From positions 3,286,001 through 3,350,000 of the forward strand of contig OZ241971.1 in the NCBI GenBank assembly GCA_965204155.1: a DNA stretch of 64,000 bases, given 5' to 3'. The translations under genes and the position numbers were made by a program. Below, one piece after another: positions 40,650-49,978 of this stretch. Origin of the DNA: UBA6522 sp965204155 (lineage in GTDB: Bacteria > Pseudomonadota > Gammaproteobacteria > Steroidobacterales > Rariloculaceae). The notes under the pieces were generated by a model that was not told the DNA's origin, made no database searches, and saw nothing but the letters and a program-made list of their open reading frames with translations. Within the stretch, counting starts at the first letter, position 1. Every line of letters begins with the position of its first letter.

Positions 40650-42017
40650 ATGAGTTGTCGCAGGCCACGCAGCTACCGATTCCGGAAGACCCTGACCTTG
40701 CTGCTTCTGGGGACTCTGTCGTCTCCTGGCGCCGCCCAGCAATCCGACGCGACGGAACGCCTCCGTGCCTGGAGCGACCGGGTGACGCGGCAAATGTTCC
40801 AGGTCGGCGACAACGTGTATACGGCGGTGGGCTACACATTGTCGGCGAATTCGATGATCGTCGGCGACGACGGGATCATCGTCGTCGATCCGGGGCATTC
40901 GCCGGCGCTTTCCGCCGAGGTCCGCGCGGAATTCGAGGCGATCACGGACAAGCCGATTCGAGCCATCATCTATACGCATGGTCACGGCGATCACACCCGA
41001 GGCGCAAGCGCCTTCGCCGACGAAGGTGAGGACATCGAAGTCTGGGCCCGGGCGAACTTCAATGCCGAAATGAGGGCTGCCGCTGAGGCAGGGCTTGCCG
41101 GGGTCTCTCGACCGGCGGATACCCAGGGCGGAGACTTGCCTGCCGGCCAGTCGATTGCGTTTAACGGGCCGCCGAGACCGATGTCACCGGAAGAACGTGC
41201 AAGCCCAGTCCGGTTTGTCGCTCCAACCCGCACCTTCGACGACGAGCGAATCGAGCTGGAAATCGCCGGCGTTCAGCTTGAACTCGTCGCCGCGCCGGGA
41301 GAAACGGCCGACCAGCTGTATATCTGGCTGCCGGAACAGAGGCTGCTCTTCGCGGGCGACAACGTTTTTCACACCTGGCCCAACGTCTACCCGCTTCGCG
41401 GCACGAACCGTTCGATCCGGGACTGGATCGCAAGCCTCGACAAGATGATTCAGGAGGGTCCCGAGCTTCTTGTGCCCGGGCACGGCAACCCACTCACCGA
41501 GAATGTCGTGGAGCACCTCACCAACCGCCGCGATGCGATGCAGTGGGTCTACGACCGCACTATCGACGGTGCAAGAATGTTCCTGACGCCCGATGAACTA
41601 GTCGACTATGTCACCCTGCCCGAACGGTTCGAGTCACTCGACTACCTGGCGGACTACTACGGCAGCGTCTGGGGCACCGTCCGCCAGATCTACGCGCAGG
41701 AACTCGGCTGGTTCGACGGCAACCCGCTGAATCTGCATCGCGAAAACCCCGTTGAACAGTCACAGCGGATGGCCGATTGGCTGGGCGGTGTCGACCGCAT
41801 GATGGAGTTGGCGCGCGAATCCATGGCGAATGGAGATGCTCTCGGTGCAGCTCAGCTCGCCCAGCACGTCACCCGATTGCGGCCCGACGACCCCACTTCA
41901 AAGCGGCTCATGGCGGATGCGCTCGACGCTCTCGGCGAAAACACGCTGAATACACCGGCGCGCCACTACTCCTTTTCTTACGCGAATCGCCTCAGACGCG
42001 AGGCGGGCGACGACTAA
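40650..42017 (+). CDS. Exported metallo-beta-lactamase-fold hydrolase with alkyl-sulfatase dimerisation region
   Basis: 455 residues from ATG 40650 behind AAGGAG. The leader ends SPGAAQ. The zinc site THGHGDHTRG (HxHxDH) is in the first half, followed by LLFAGDNVFHTWPNVY and LLVPGHGNPL. The C-terminal half, LPERFESLDYLADYYGS and GWFDGNPLNLHRENP, is the alkyl-sulfatase dimerisation domain of the SdsA1/BDS1 family. The SCP2-like third domain of full alkyl sulfatases is missing, so activity on alkyl sulfates is likely but unproven. Confidence 0.83.
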   Translation: MSCRRPRSYRFRKTLTLLLLGTLSSPGAAQQSDATERLRAWSDRVTRQMFQVGDNVYTAVGYTLSANSMIVGDDGIIVVDPGHSPALSAEVRAEFEAITDKPIRAIIYTHGHGDHTRGASAFADEGEDIEVWARANFNAEMRAAAEAGLAGVSRPADTQGGDLPAGQSIAFNGPPRPMSPEERASPVRFVAPTRTFDDERIELEIAGVQLELVAAPGETADQLYIWLPEQRLLFAGDNVFHTWPNVYPLRGTNRSIRDWIASLDKMIQEGPELLVPGHGNPLTENVVEHLTNRRDAMQWVYDRTIDGARMFLTPDELVDYVTLPERFESLDYLADYYGSVWGTVRQIYAQELGWFDGNPLNLHRENPVEQSQRMADWLGGVDRMMELARESMANGDALGAAQLAQHVTRLRPDDPTSKRLMADALDALGENTLNTPARHYSFSYANRLRREAGDD

Positions 42018-42018
42018 A

Positions 42019-42267
42019 CTAGAGTCGCAGCCTCACCGTCACGCCAATCTCGCGCGGGCGGGCGACGACGCCCTGATCGAGACCGGCAAGCACCGCGGAG
42101 AACCCGCCCAGTCTGTACCACTGATCCGTCAGATTGGTGCCGAAGATGGCGACATCCCAGTTATCGGCCGCAGGCGTATAAGTGATCCGGCCACTGAGGA
42201 GACCGTAGGCATCATTGGCGGCCACCGAAGCCTGAAATCGTGCATCTGTGCGCACCATCCTTGCATC
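42019..42267 (-). pseudogene. C-terminal remnant of a TonB-dependent receptor
   Basis: The minus strand encodes about 82 residues ending in a stop, with AAADNWDVAIFGTNLTDQWY-like sequence and VLAGLDQGVVARPREIGVTV. It matches the last ~80 residues of the plus-strand receptor at 42440-44773 (NWDVAFFGTNLTNEYYRQGG, GVVGRPREFGVTLRMRLE). Upstream of this the frame loses similarity. It is an inverted partial duplicate, abutting the hydrolase gene. Confidence 0.8.
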
Positions 42268-42439
42268 ACTTTTTCCTAAAGACGGATAACAATAATCATG
42301 AGGCGGCCGACTGACTCCCGGTAATCGGATCAGCAAACTAAACGAACTGCGAATATCGAGCATCCAAGACTTGGAGAAGGATCGATACCACGTATCTCGA
42401 AAGATAAGCGGGCGACCTGCAAGAAGGGAGAACCACATA

Positions 42440-44773
42440 ATGTTTAACAGCTACTTTGGCCGGATCGGCATGGTCACATTCGGTCTGGCAATGGGCCTGG
42501 TATTCACGATCGTACCCGTCGACTCACGGGCACAGGGCGTTGCGGTGCTCGAGGAAATCGTCGTCACCGCCAGGCGCCGCGAGGAAAACCTGCAGGAAGT
42601 ACCGGTCGCCGTCTCGGCGCTCAGTGCCGAAGATATTGAGATTCGAAGCATCGAGAACATCAGGGATCTTCAGATGCTCCTGCCCAACGTGGACATACGC
42701 GGCGCCGGCGGGCCCGGAGGTAATGCGGGAGTGTTCACCATTCGCGGCATCCCCGGCGTGGCGCGCTATATCGACGACGTCGTGCAGTCCGGCAGCGCGG
42801 ATGCCCTCCAAAATGTGGTTGAGCTTGAGCGCATCGAAGTCCTGCGAGGCCCGCAGGGCACCTACTTTGGCAAGAATGCGATCAGCGGGGCCGTTCAGTA
42901 CGTGACCCAGAAGCCGCAGGAGGAGTTCGGCGCAAGAATCAAGACGACTTTCGGGGAATACAACCGTACCGACATTGTTGCCAACGTGGATATTCCCTTG
43001 AGCGACACGGTCCTGACCAAGATCACCGCGGCGAGCCTGAAGCGGGACGGTTACGTCGACAGTCTTCATGTCGATGAATCCTACGGGGACATCGACAACA
43101 CGGTTTTGCGGGGCATGCTGCAATGGCAGCCCAACGACTCGTTCACGGCATTGCTCACGGCGACCTAGAACAACAACGACGCGGGCATGCAGGCCAACGT
43201 GTTGTGGGATGTCGTCGAGAATTTCCCGGTACCGTGGGGGATGGCTCCCTGGAGTTGTGGGGGCGGGCCAGAGTGCTACAACTCGGCCGGCCTGGAGTTC
43301 ACAGACGAACTGTATGCCCACGGGCGACGCGAGCAATATCTCAGCGGGTCCAGCTTCGACGGCGACGGCTACGACAGCACCAACGAGACCTTCACGGCCA
43401 ATCTGAGTTGGGACATCAACGATTCCCTTACCTTCCGTTCGATCACATCCACGCGCGAACAGGATTGGGGCGTATTCTTCGATAGGGATTCGACGCCGTT
43501 CGTGTTCTTCGAATTGTGGGACTACCAGGTACGGGAGGAAACCACGCAGGAGTTTCAGTTCCTGGGCAGTTCAGACCGGCTGAACTGGGTGCTTGGCGTG
43601 TACTATCACGACCTGGAGGAGCTCAGCAAGGATCAAATCTGGGAGACCTGGGATCGACCGGGCTCAGTTAACTGTCCCCGAATTCGCACGTGTCCGCGCT
43701 TTCGCCATGCGGAGAACCTCATCGCCACGGAGGATACGGCCATCTTCGCCGAGGTGGTCTTCGACCTCACGGAGCAACTCTCGCTGACGGTCGGCGCCAG
43801 ATATTCCGAAGAGGACTTTTCCTCGGAAGTCTACTGCGGCATTAGCGGCAACCCCCGCGATGTCCTTCCCTGCGTCGGCGGCGAAGGCGTGCGTGATCCG
43901 CAGCAGGGGACGAGGTATTTCGGGCAGATACCGCAGCGGCACGTTCAGGGCGGCGCACCGTTGGTTTTCGACGCCAGCTTCGACGCCTTCACGCCAAGGC
44001 TCGCCCTGCAATACCAGTTCAGCGACAACGTGATGGGTTACATCACCGGGGCTGAGGGATTCAACGGCGGCGGCGTCAACTCGCTCTTCAATCCCGAACT
44101 GCCGAACAACGGCATCGTTTCCTATGACCCCGAGTATCTGACCAACTACGAGCTCGGCCTGCGGTCGGATTTCGCGAACAACCGGCTGCGCTTCAACGCG
44201 ACCTACTTCTGGGGGACGTGGGCCGGTATCCAGGTCGGCGAGGTGCTCACCCCCGGGCAAGCCACCACGACCAATGCCGGCGAGGCCGAAATCAGCGGGA
44301 TCGAAATCGAGAGCGTCTGGAGGCCGACAGATTCGTTCCTGGTGAATTTCACCCTTGCGACGCTCGACGCGGGATATACCGACACGGGTCTGGCGACCAC
44401 CATCCAGGTCGGCGACAAGTTCCAGAATGCCCCCGAAATTGGATACAGCATCGGTTTGCAGTGGGACAACAATCTCAGCAGCGGCGGTTCGGTCATGGTC
44501 CGCGCCGACTACGGCTGGATCGACGACGTAGTAACCTTCCGCGACCGGCGCTTTCACTGGCCGTCCCGGGCCAATGTGGCCTACGGACTGGCCAGCGGCA
44601 GGATCACCTGGACGCCGGCCGTCGGCAATTGGGACGTTGCCTTTTTCGGCACCAATCTGACCAACGAGTACTACCGGCAGGGTGGATTCCCGGCGGTCCT
44701 GGCAGGCATCGACCAGGGTGTCGTGGGCCGGCCGAGGGAGTTCGGCGTAACGCTCAGGATGCGGCTCGAATAG
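42440..44773 (+). pseudogene. TonB-dependent receptor interrupted by an in-frame TAG
   Basis: From ATG 42440 (AAGAAGGGAG upstream) the frame has a leader ending DSRAQ, the TonB box region LEEIVVTARRREENLQEVPV, a plug domain (FTIRGIPGVARYIDDVVQSG, RIEVLRGPQGTYFGKNAISG) and then a barrel. At 43166-43168 a TAG breaks it after ALLTAT. The same frame continues immediately with NNNDAGMQANVLWD and runs to the barrel end GVTLRMRLE at 44773. A single base change from GAG, CAG or similar would restore 777 residues. The rest is intact, so the loss is recent or the stop is read through. Such receptors import large or scarce ligands. Confidence 0.85.
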
Positions 44774-44807
44774 CGAGCGAAATACCGCTGGACGCAACGA
44801 TCTTTGC

Positions 44808-44837
44808 ACAGGCCCCCTGATGGCTCAGGGGGCCTGT
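44808..44837. terminator. 13-bp perfect hairpin after the TonB receptor
   Basis: ACAGGCCCCCTGA pairs exactly with TCAGGGGGCCTGT around TGGC. It lies between the receptor stop and the convergent halogenase, and can serve as terminator for either direction, though the T-run is weak. Confidence 0.75.
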
Positions 44838-44970
44838 CACAAGCACCTGGTTTCAGTCTCCCCTATGAATGCGCTCGCCTGCCTGCTGAAGCCTGCGAAG
44901 GATTTCGGGCTCGGACGCCGTAACGTCCTTGTACATGAAGTTGTCGGGGTTAATGACGGCGGTTGGGTGC

Positions 44971-46464
44971 TCACGTAGCCCGATTATGCGCCGGGCAATA
45001 CTGCTTGATGAAGTCCTCGTGAGCAGGCAGCTTGGCAAGATTATGATTTACAAAAGAACTCAGCTTTTCGAGCTCTCGCTTTAATGCCTCCGGTGACAAT
45101 ATACGACCTGCACCGTGACGATGTTTCGGGAACAAACCCTGCCCAATCATTACCTGAACCCAGGAGTGCGTGCGAAACAGGTTCACCAAATCCGGCCACA
45201 CATGGCCGTTTTCCCGAAAGAGCTCCATGCGGTGAGCGAGGCTCTCCGGGATATCCATGGTGCGATAATAATTCCAGAATTCACTGTCATCCCGTTGCGT
45301 CTGCTTGTAGTGCAGGATAATGAAATCGCGCACTGCCTCCCATTCAATCCGGGTTTCGCGGTTATAGTGCTCGGCCAGCGGCGCCATTGCGCCTGAAAAC
45401 GGGAAGAGCTTCATCAGGCGGATCAGCGAAGTGGTAATCAAGTGTATGCTGGTCGATTCAAGTGGCTCGAGAAAGCCGCTCGATAAACCGATGGCAACAC
45501 AGTTCTTGTGCCACGCTTTTGTTCGGAAACCGGTTTTGAATCTCAGGAGGCGGGGCTCGGTGATGGTCTTTCCAGTGATATTGCCGAGCAGGGTTGCACG
45601 GGCATCGTCGTCGGAACAAAACCGGCTGCTGTAGACAAGGCCATTGCCGGTACGGCTTTGCAGGGGGATACGCCACTGCCACCCGGAGGAATGTGCAACG
45701 GCGCGTGTATAGGGGGGAGGCGGCTCGGTACTTTTCGTCTGCACTGCCTGAGCGCGGTCGGCGGCCAGCCAATGGCTCCAGTCCTCGTATTCGACATCCA
45801 ATGCACCGCCGAGCAGCAGGCCTCTGAAGCCGGTGCAATCAATAAAGAAATCACCGGCGACCTGCCTGTCCTGCTCCAATTCCAGCGATCGGATATTGCC
45901 CGTCACCGGATCAACGGTAATTTCGCCGATCTTGCCTTCGACTCGCCGGACGCCGAGCGATTCGCTTTTTTGCCGCAGAAATCCGGCGTAGGCCGTTGCG
46001 TCCAGGTGATAGGCGTACGCCAGTGGCGTCTCACCTACCTTTGCCGCGAATTTGCCGGCCTTCGCCGCCTTCAATTCGAGGCAATAGTCCTCCAGGCTGC
46101 CGCCAAAATCATTGGCATGCGCTTCCATCCAGTACTGGTGGAATCCCGCCATCCAGGTACTTTGCCCGATATCGCCGAACGAGTGAATGTAGCTTTCGCC
46201 CGGCGCGCCCCAGTTGTCAAAGAAAATACCGAGCTTGAAGGTTGCCTGGGTTGCGCGCATGAACTCGCGCTCGTCGACCTTAAAGATATGGTGAAAATTG
46301 CGGATGGTGGGCACGGTCGCCTCGCCGACACCCACGGTTCCGATCTGGTCGGATTCGACCAGGGTGATTTCGAGCAGGTTACCCAGCCGCGTGACCAGAC
46401 TGTAAGCTGTCAACCAACCAGCCGTACCGCCACCGGCGACGACTACGCGAATTTTCTCCTCCAT
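44971..46464 (-). CDS. Tryptophan halogenase family flavoenzyme
   Basis: 497 residues. The FAD site VVVAGGGTAGWLTAYSL, the lysine in TQATFKLGIFFDNW that forms the chloramine in characterised halogenases, the halogenase motif SGWQWRIPLQSRTGNG and the catalytic Glu segment GFLEPLESTSIHLI are all present. It would halogenate an aromatic or indole-like substrate using FADH2 from a separate reductase; substrate unknown. Halogenases of this type often sit beside TonB receptors, as here. A second open stretch continues past its stop in another frame (to about 44853), so a C-terminal frameshift cannot be excluded. Confidence 0.88.
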   Translation of the reverse strand: MEEKIRVVVAGGGTAGWLTAYSLVTRLGNLLEITLVESDQIGTVGVGEATVPTIRNFHHIFKVDEREFMRATQATFKLGIFFDNWGAPGESYIHSFGDIGQSTWMAGFHQYWMEAHANDFGGSLEDYCLELKAAKAGKFAAKVGETPLAYAYHLDATAYAGFLRQKSESLGVRRVEGKIGEITVDPVTGNIRSLELEQDRQVAGDFFIDCTGFRGLLLGGALDVEYEDWSHWLAADRAQAVQTKSTEPPPPYTRAVAHSSGWQWRIPLQSRTGNGLVYSSRFCSDDDARATLLGNITGKTITEPRLLRFKTGFRTKAWHKNCVAIGLSSGFLEPLESTSIHLITTSLIRLMKLFPFSGAMAPLAEHYNRETRIEWEAVRDFIILHYKQTQRDDSEFWNYYRTMDIPESLAHRMELFRENGHVWPDLVNLFRTHSWVQVMIGQGLFPKHRHGAGRILSPEALKRELEKLSSFVNHNLAKLPAHEDFIKQYCPAHNRAT

Positions 46465-46658
46465 CTAACTACGATCCCCGAGTTTGTTCGCCGAGCGCTC
46501 ACAGCGTAGCTGACCGAGCCGTGTGACGTGTCATTGCGCGGCGGCGAATCCGCCAACTCCGCAAACCGCGCCGCGCAGTTGGCCCCGCTCTCCGCCGCCC
46601 ACCGCCGAAGCTTGCGCCTCCACAACGAAAACGTGCTCGGTGCCAGTTGCTCCGCGGT

Positions 46659-47762
46659 TCAATTTACGCCGGCGATTCGCCGCGCCGCCGTGAGCAACTC
46701 TGCGCCCGTTTTGCAATCGATGATCGCGTCGCCCACAGCCGCCAATTGCTCCGGCTCCGAGATGCCCGCTAGCAGCGCCGACAGGCGTTCGCCCGCGCTG
46801 GCGCCGAATCGGCGCGACGCCTGACGCGCCAGTGAGTGCCGATAGTGTTCAATACCTTCCGTGCGGCCCTCCATGCGACCTTGCGTCCGGCCCCGCGCAT
46901 GAATCTGCGCCTTCTGCTCCCGCCACCTCTCAACCGCCAACGATCCCATAGCTTCCACCTCTCCTTCAGCCACCATCCGGTCCAGGTTCCGGCGCGACTT
47001 GTCTTCCAAGTCCGCCAGCACGCCGTACTCCTCCGCCCACGACCGCCTCAGCCACTCGGCGAACGCCACCCGCAGCCCCAGATGCTCCGGTCCCGCCAGC
47101 GTCGCAGACAGCCGGGGCAAAACCGGCTGCGCCTCTTCCAGCGTGGCCTTCTCCAACGCGATGTGCAAGCCGACCGTGTTGTCCCACGGTACCCCGCCGA
47201 CATCCGCCTTGCCCATGTCCAGCAGCACGTACCGGTTCGACGGCCGCAACCGCGCCAGCACCGGGGGCGCCGGGGCGAACAGCTTCGAAACGTCCAGCGG
47301 CGCGGTCCAGCGCCGCTTCCCATTGTAGACTACAAACGGGATCACCGGCGGCAGCGGAACCGTCGAGCGCGCGTCCTCGCGAAACCCCTCCCCACGGCGC
47401 ACCAACCCCTCCAGGGCGAGCCCCGTGTAGGTCATCGCCCGCAACGCCATGTGCCGGTCCACTCTGGACTGAAATTCCAGCAGCACCAGCACATGCACCC
47501 ACCCATCGCCCGGCGCCGTCCGGGCACGCAAACGCCACATCAGGTCGCCCTCGCGCCGCTTGAGCCCCCGCCCGACATGCGACGCCGGCAACGGTTCCAG
47601 CGTGTCGAAATCGAAGCCCGCCTCCGAGCCGTCCGGCAGGAATCCGCGCAGCAGGTCTGCGGCCATGCGCCGGTGCGAGTAGAGCAGTTTGTAGGCGGGA
47701 TCGTGCATGGAATCCGTCCAGAAATCGGTCGATGTGCCCGGGGGCACGTGTTCAAGTGCCAC
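46659..47762 (-). CDS. Rpn-family nuclease / putative transposase
   Basis: 367 residues. HDPAYKLLYSHRRMAADLLR, GDLMWRLRARTAPGDGWVHV and LVLLEFQSRVDRHMALRAMT form the PD-(D/E)XK core of the Rpn (RpnA to E, YhgA-like) family, followed by a helical C-terminus with a DUF4351-like end (RQASRRFGASAGERLSALLA). These promote recombination and may cut DNA. It lies between the halogenase and its truncated duplicate, in a region of broken genes. Start at 47762 or at 47708 is possible. Confidence 0.8.
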   Translation of the reverse strand: MALEHVPPGTSTDFWTDSMHDPAYKLLYSHRRMAADLLRGFLPDGSEAGFDFDTLEPLPASHVGRGLKRREGDLMWRLRARTAPGDGWVHVLVLLEFQSRVDRHMALRAMTYTGLALEGLVRRGEGFREDARSTVPLPPVIPFVVYNGKRRWTAPLDVSKLFAPAPPVLARLRPSNRYVLLDMGKADVGGVPWDNTVGLHIALEKATLEEAQPVLPRLSATLAGPEHLGLRVAFAEWLRRSWAEEYGVLADLEDKSRRNLDRMVAEGEVEAMGSLAVERWREQKAQIHARGRTQGRMEGRTEGIEHYRHSLARQASRRFGASAGERLSALLAGISEPEQLAAVGDAIIDCKTGAELLTAARRIAGVN

Positions 47763-48197
47763 GATTGTATGGACCGGATATCGCCCGGGGGCATCGCATT
47801 TCTTGGCAGAATCGAGAGATTCGCGGTACCTGGGGAGAGAAAATCGCTATGTTCCCAATCTGTACGCTACCGCTTCACGCTTGGTTGACTTGATCGGTAG
47901 CGAGGCGCGCAATTCGGTTCAGGCCGACACATTCATCGTGGGCTTGCAGACTTTCGAGAAGATACGACTGTAACGCTGCTACTGCTCTAGCGAGGCTTCG
48001 CCTCAGACCGACGAGGCATGTTTCGAAGTGCCGCCATCCCAGCATATTCGTCACGGCGCGAATCGTTACTACAGCGCAAGCTCCTGACGCTTGCGCGGGC
48101 GGCGCGCCGGGACGTAATGCTACACTCGTTTATGGGGTGGGTTATGGTACCTTGCGTTGGATCGGCATGCCGGGGGTTGTGCGATGCGGGTCGCGGC
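47763..48197. other. Intergenic stretch without a recognised gene
   Basis: About 430 bp between the Rpn-type gene and the mosaic that follows. Frames are short and mutually overlapping, and I see no family motif. Confidence 0.5.
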
Positions 48198-48614
48198 GGG
48201 GAAATTGCTTTGTCGAAGGAAGAGCGCGTGAAGCTTGAGAGGTGGGTTTCCACGCCGCCCTCCGTCCGTCACTCGGAGTACACCTTAACAACCTGTCCAA
48301 AAAAGTGGGACCACCTCAACGATTCAATGTGCGACCGCATCAAAAGCGAATGGTCGGTGGATGGCAATATCCACGATTACCGCTTCGTCGTGCCGGAAAA
48401 CACGATGGCTTTTCTGCGTCTCCCGACGCCCCCGGCCAACGAAGTCCGCGCCGACGCCAACTTTGGCGAACCGGAACTCGTCCAAATTCCCACCGATGCA
48501 ATCAGCGAAGAATTCAACGGGAGCGGCATTGGACGGGACGGACCCGATCTTGTTTACCCGCTCGGGCCGGGCAGCCATACATTCACAGTGTTGCATTCCC
48601 CGGCGAATTTTTAA
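48198..48614 (+). pseudogene. Mosaic of gene remnants, including a GH78 (alpha-L-rhamnosidase) C-terminus-like piece
   Basis: Residues from 48198 read GEIALSKEERVKLERWVSTP, like the N-terminal helix of IS630-type transposases, for about 25 codons. From ~48315 the same frame reads DRIKSEWSVDGNIHDYRFVV, PENTMAFLRLPTPP and LGPGSHTFTVLHSPANF, resembling the C-terminal beta domain of GH78 rhamnosidases. No catalytic domain precedes it. I treat both as fragments; the IS630 reading is the weaker. Confidence 0.45.
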
Positions 48615-48621
48615 CGCGATC

Positions 48622-49296
48622 ATGGACATCAGGCAACGGCTTAAGTCGTGGAACCGCGACAAGTGGGAAAGGAAAAACCATGCGATGTATACCGTCTATG
48701 GCGAGAATCGATGGCCGTGGTTCAATGACCGACTCGATCCCGATATCGAAGAATTCTTTCGTGAGCGGAATTTGCTCCAACTCGACATCCTCGATCTCGG
48801 CACTTGCAGCGGATCGCAGGCGATGGAACTTGCCCGCAGGGGCCACCGGCTAGTAGGCACCGATATTTCCGAGACCGCCATCAAACAGGCCAAACTCGCG
48901 CTCGGCGGGGAACAAGGCCTGCAAATCGAGTTTTTGCTCGACGATATTTCCGCTTCAAACCTGTCTGAGAACCGATTCGACCTCGTGCTCGATCGAGGTT
49001 GTTATCATTCGATTTGCATGTTCAATCACTACGAATATGTCACCAGCATTAAACGGATTCTGCGGCCCGACGGCACACTTCTGCTTAAAATCATGAGCAG
49101 CGAGGAAGAGCGTTTCGTCAATTACGACAAGTTCGGCGACAAACTCATCCAGATGCCGTACCATTTTGAAAAGAAACAAATTCTGGACCTGATTTCCCCG
49201 CATTTCGGCATTGAGGAAATCAGGGATAGTTTCTTTTACAGCAGCGTGTTCGATCCTCCGGCCAAAGCCCGCTTCCTGATCGTCCGCAATACCTGA
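48622..49296 (+). CDS. Class I SAM-dependent methyltransferase
   Basis: 224 residues from ATG 48622. The AdoMet site ILDLGTCSGSQAMELARRGH, the acidic VGTDISETAIKQAKLAL and DLVLDRGCYHSI are standard for UbiE/methyltransferase-11-type proteins (thiopurine-like). HCPLR-type substrate features are absent. It sits 8 bp after the GH78-like remnant and before the halogenase remnant; no operon partner is clear. Substrate unknown. Confidence 0.85.
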   Translation: MDIRQRLKSWNRDKWERKNHAMYTVYGENRWPWFNDRLDPDIEEFFRERNLLQLDILDLGTCSGSQAMELARRGHRLVGTDISETAIKQAKLALGGEQGLQIEFLLDDISASNLSENRFDLVLDRGCYHSICMFNHYEYVTSIKRILRPDGTLLLKIMSSEEERFVNYDKFGDKLIQMPYHFEKKQILDLISPHFGIEEIRDSFFYSSVFDPPAKARFLIVRNT

Positions 49297-49450
49297 GCCT
49301 CGAAACGGATCGGCTTAGCACTTCGGCTCGATGTCCCGCAACTCCCGCCAAGCCCGGATCTTGTCCGGCCGCCCGAGGGCGTCGTGTGCCGTCGTGCTGT
49401 GATAAAGGGGGTGGCCCTACGCCTTAACCGCTCGCTTCGTTCAGTGCCAC

Positions 49451-49762
49451 TCAGTTCCGCGCCGGTCCTCCACTTGCCCGGTCGTGCGGCGACCCCCAGT
49501 TGTCAAAGACAATGCCGAGCTTGAACGTTGCCTGGGTCGCGCGCATGAACTCGCGCTCGTCGACTTTAAAGATATGGTGAAAATTGCAGATGGTGGCGAC
49601 GGTCGCCTCGTCCACACCCACGGTTCCGATCTGGTCGGATTTGACCAGCGTGATTTCGAGCAGGTTACCCAGCCGCGTGACCAGGCTGTAGGCCGTCAAC
49701 CAACCAGCCGTTCCGCCGCCGGCGACGACTACGCGAATTTTCTCCTCCACCGAATCGAGCAT
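49451..49762 (-). pseudogene. Truncated duplicate of the halogenase N-terminus
   Basis: The minus strand gives VEEKIRVVVAGGGTAGWLTA followed by ~85 residues nearly the same as the halogenase at 44971-46464, to FKLGIVFDNWGSPHD, where similarity ends. Changes include VGVDEATVATICN against VGVGEATVPTIRN. It lacks the substrate and motif regions, so it is not a functional halogenase. It sits upstream of the intact TonB receptor. Confidence 0.85.
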
Positions 49763-49978
49763 ATCACGCGGGCAGGGGGCCGCACGTGGCGCGGGGGGAC
49801 GGCTCGCAGGGCCGCTAATGTTGCGCATTTGCTACAAACTATTTTTTACGGGTTTCGGCGACTCAAGCCTTTTCTGACCAAGGGGAAGTGTGCTAAATTC
49901 GCCCGTTAGATGTCGCCTTGATCATGCTGGCGCGTGCATCGGGCGTACTGAGACTATGGCTAGAGGTAATGAAGGGTA

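Noticed and set aside
49297..49450. Possible small gene between methyltransferase and halogenase remnant
   Set aside because: Short, no motif, no start signal.
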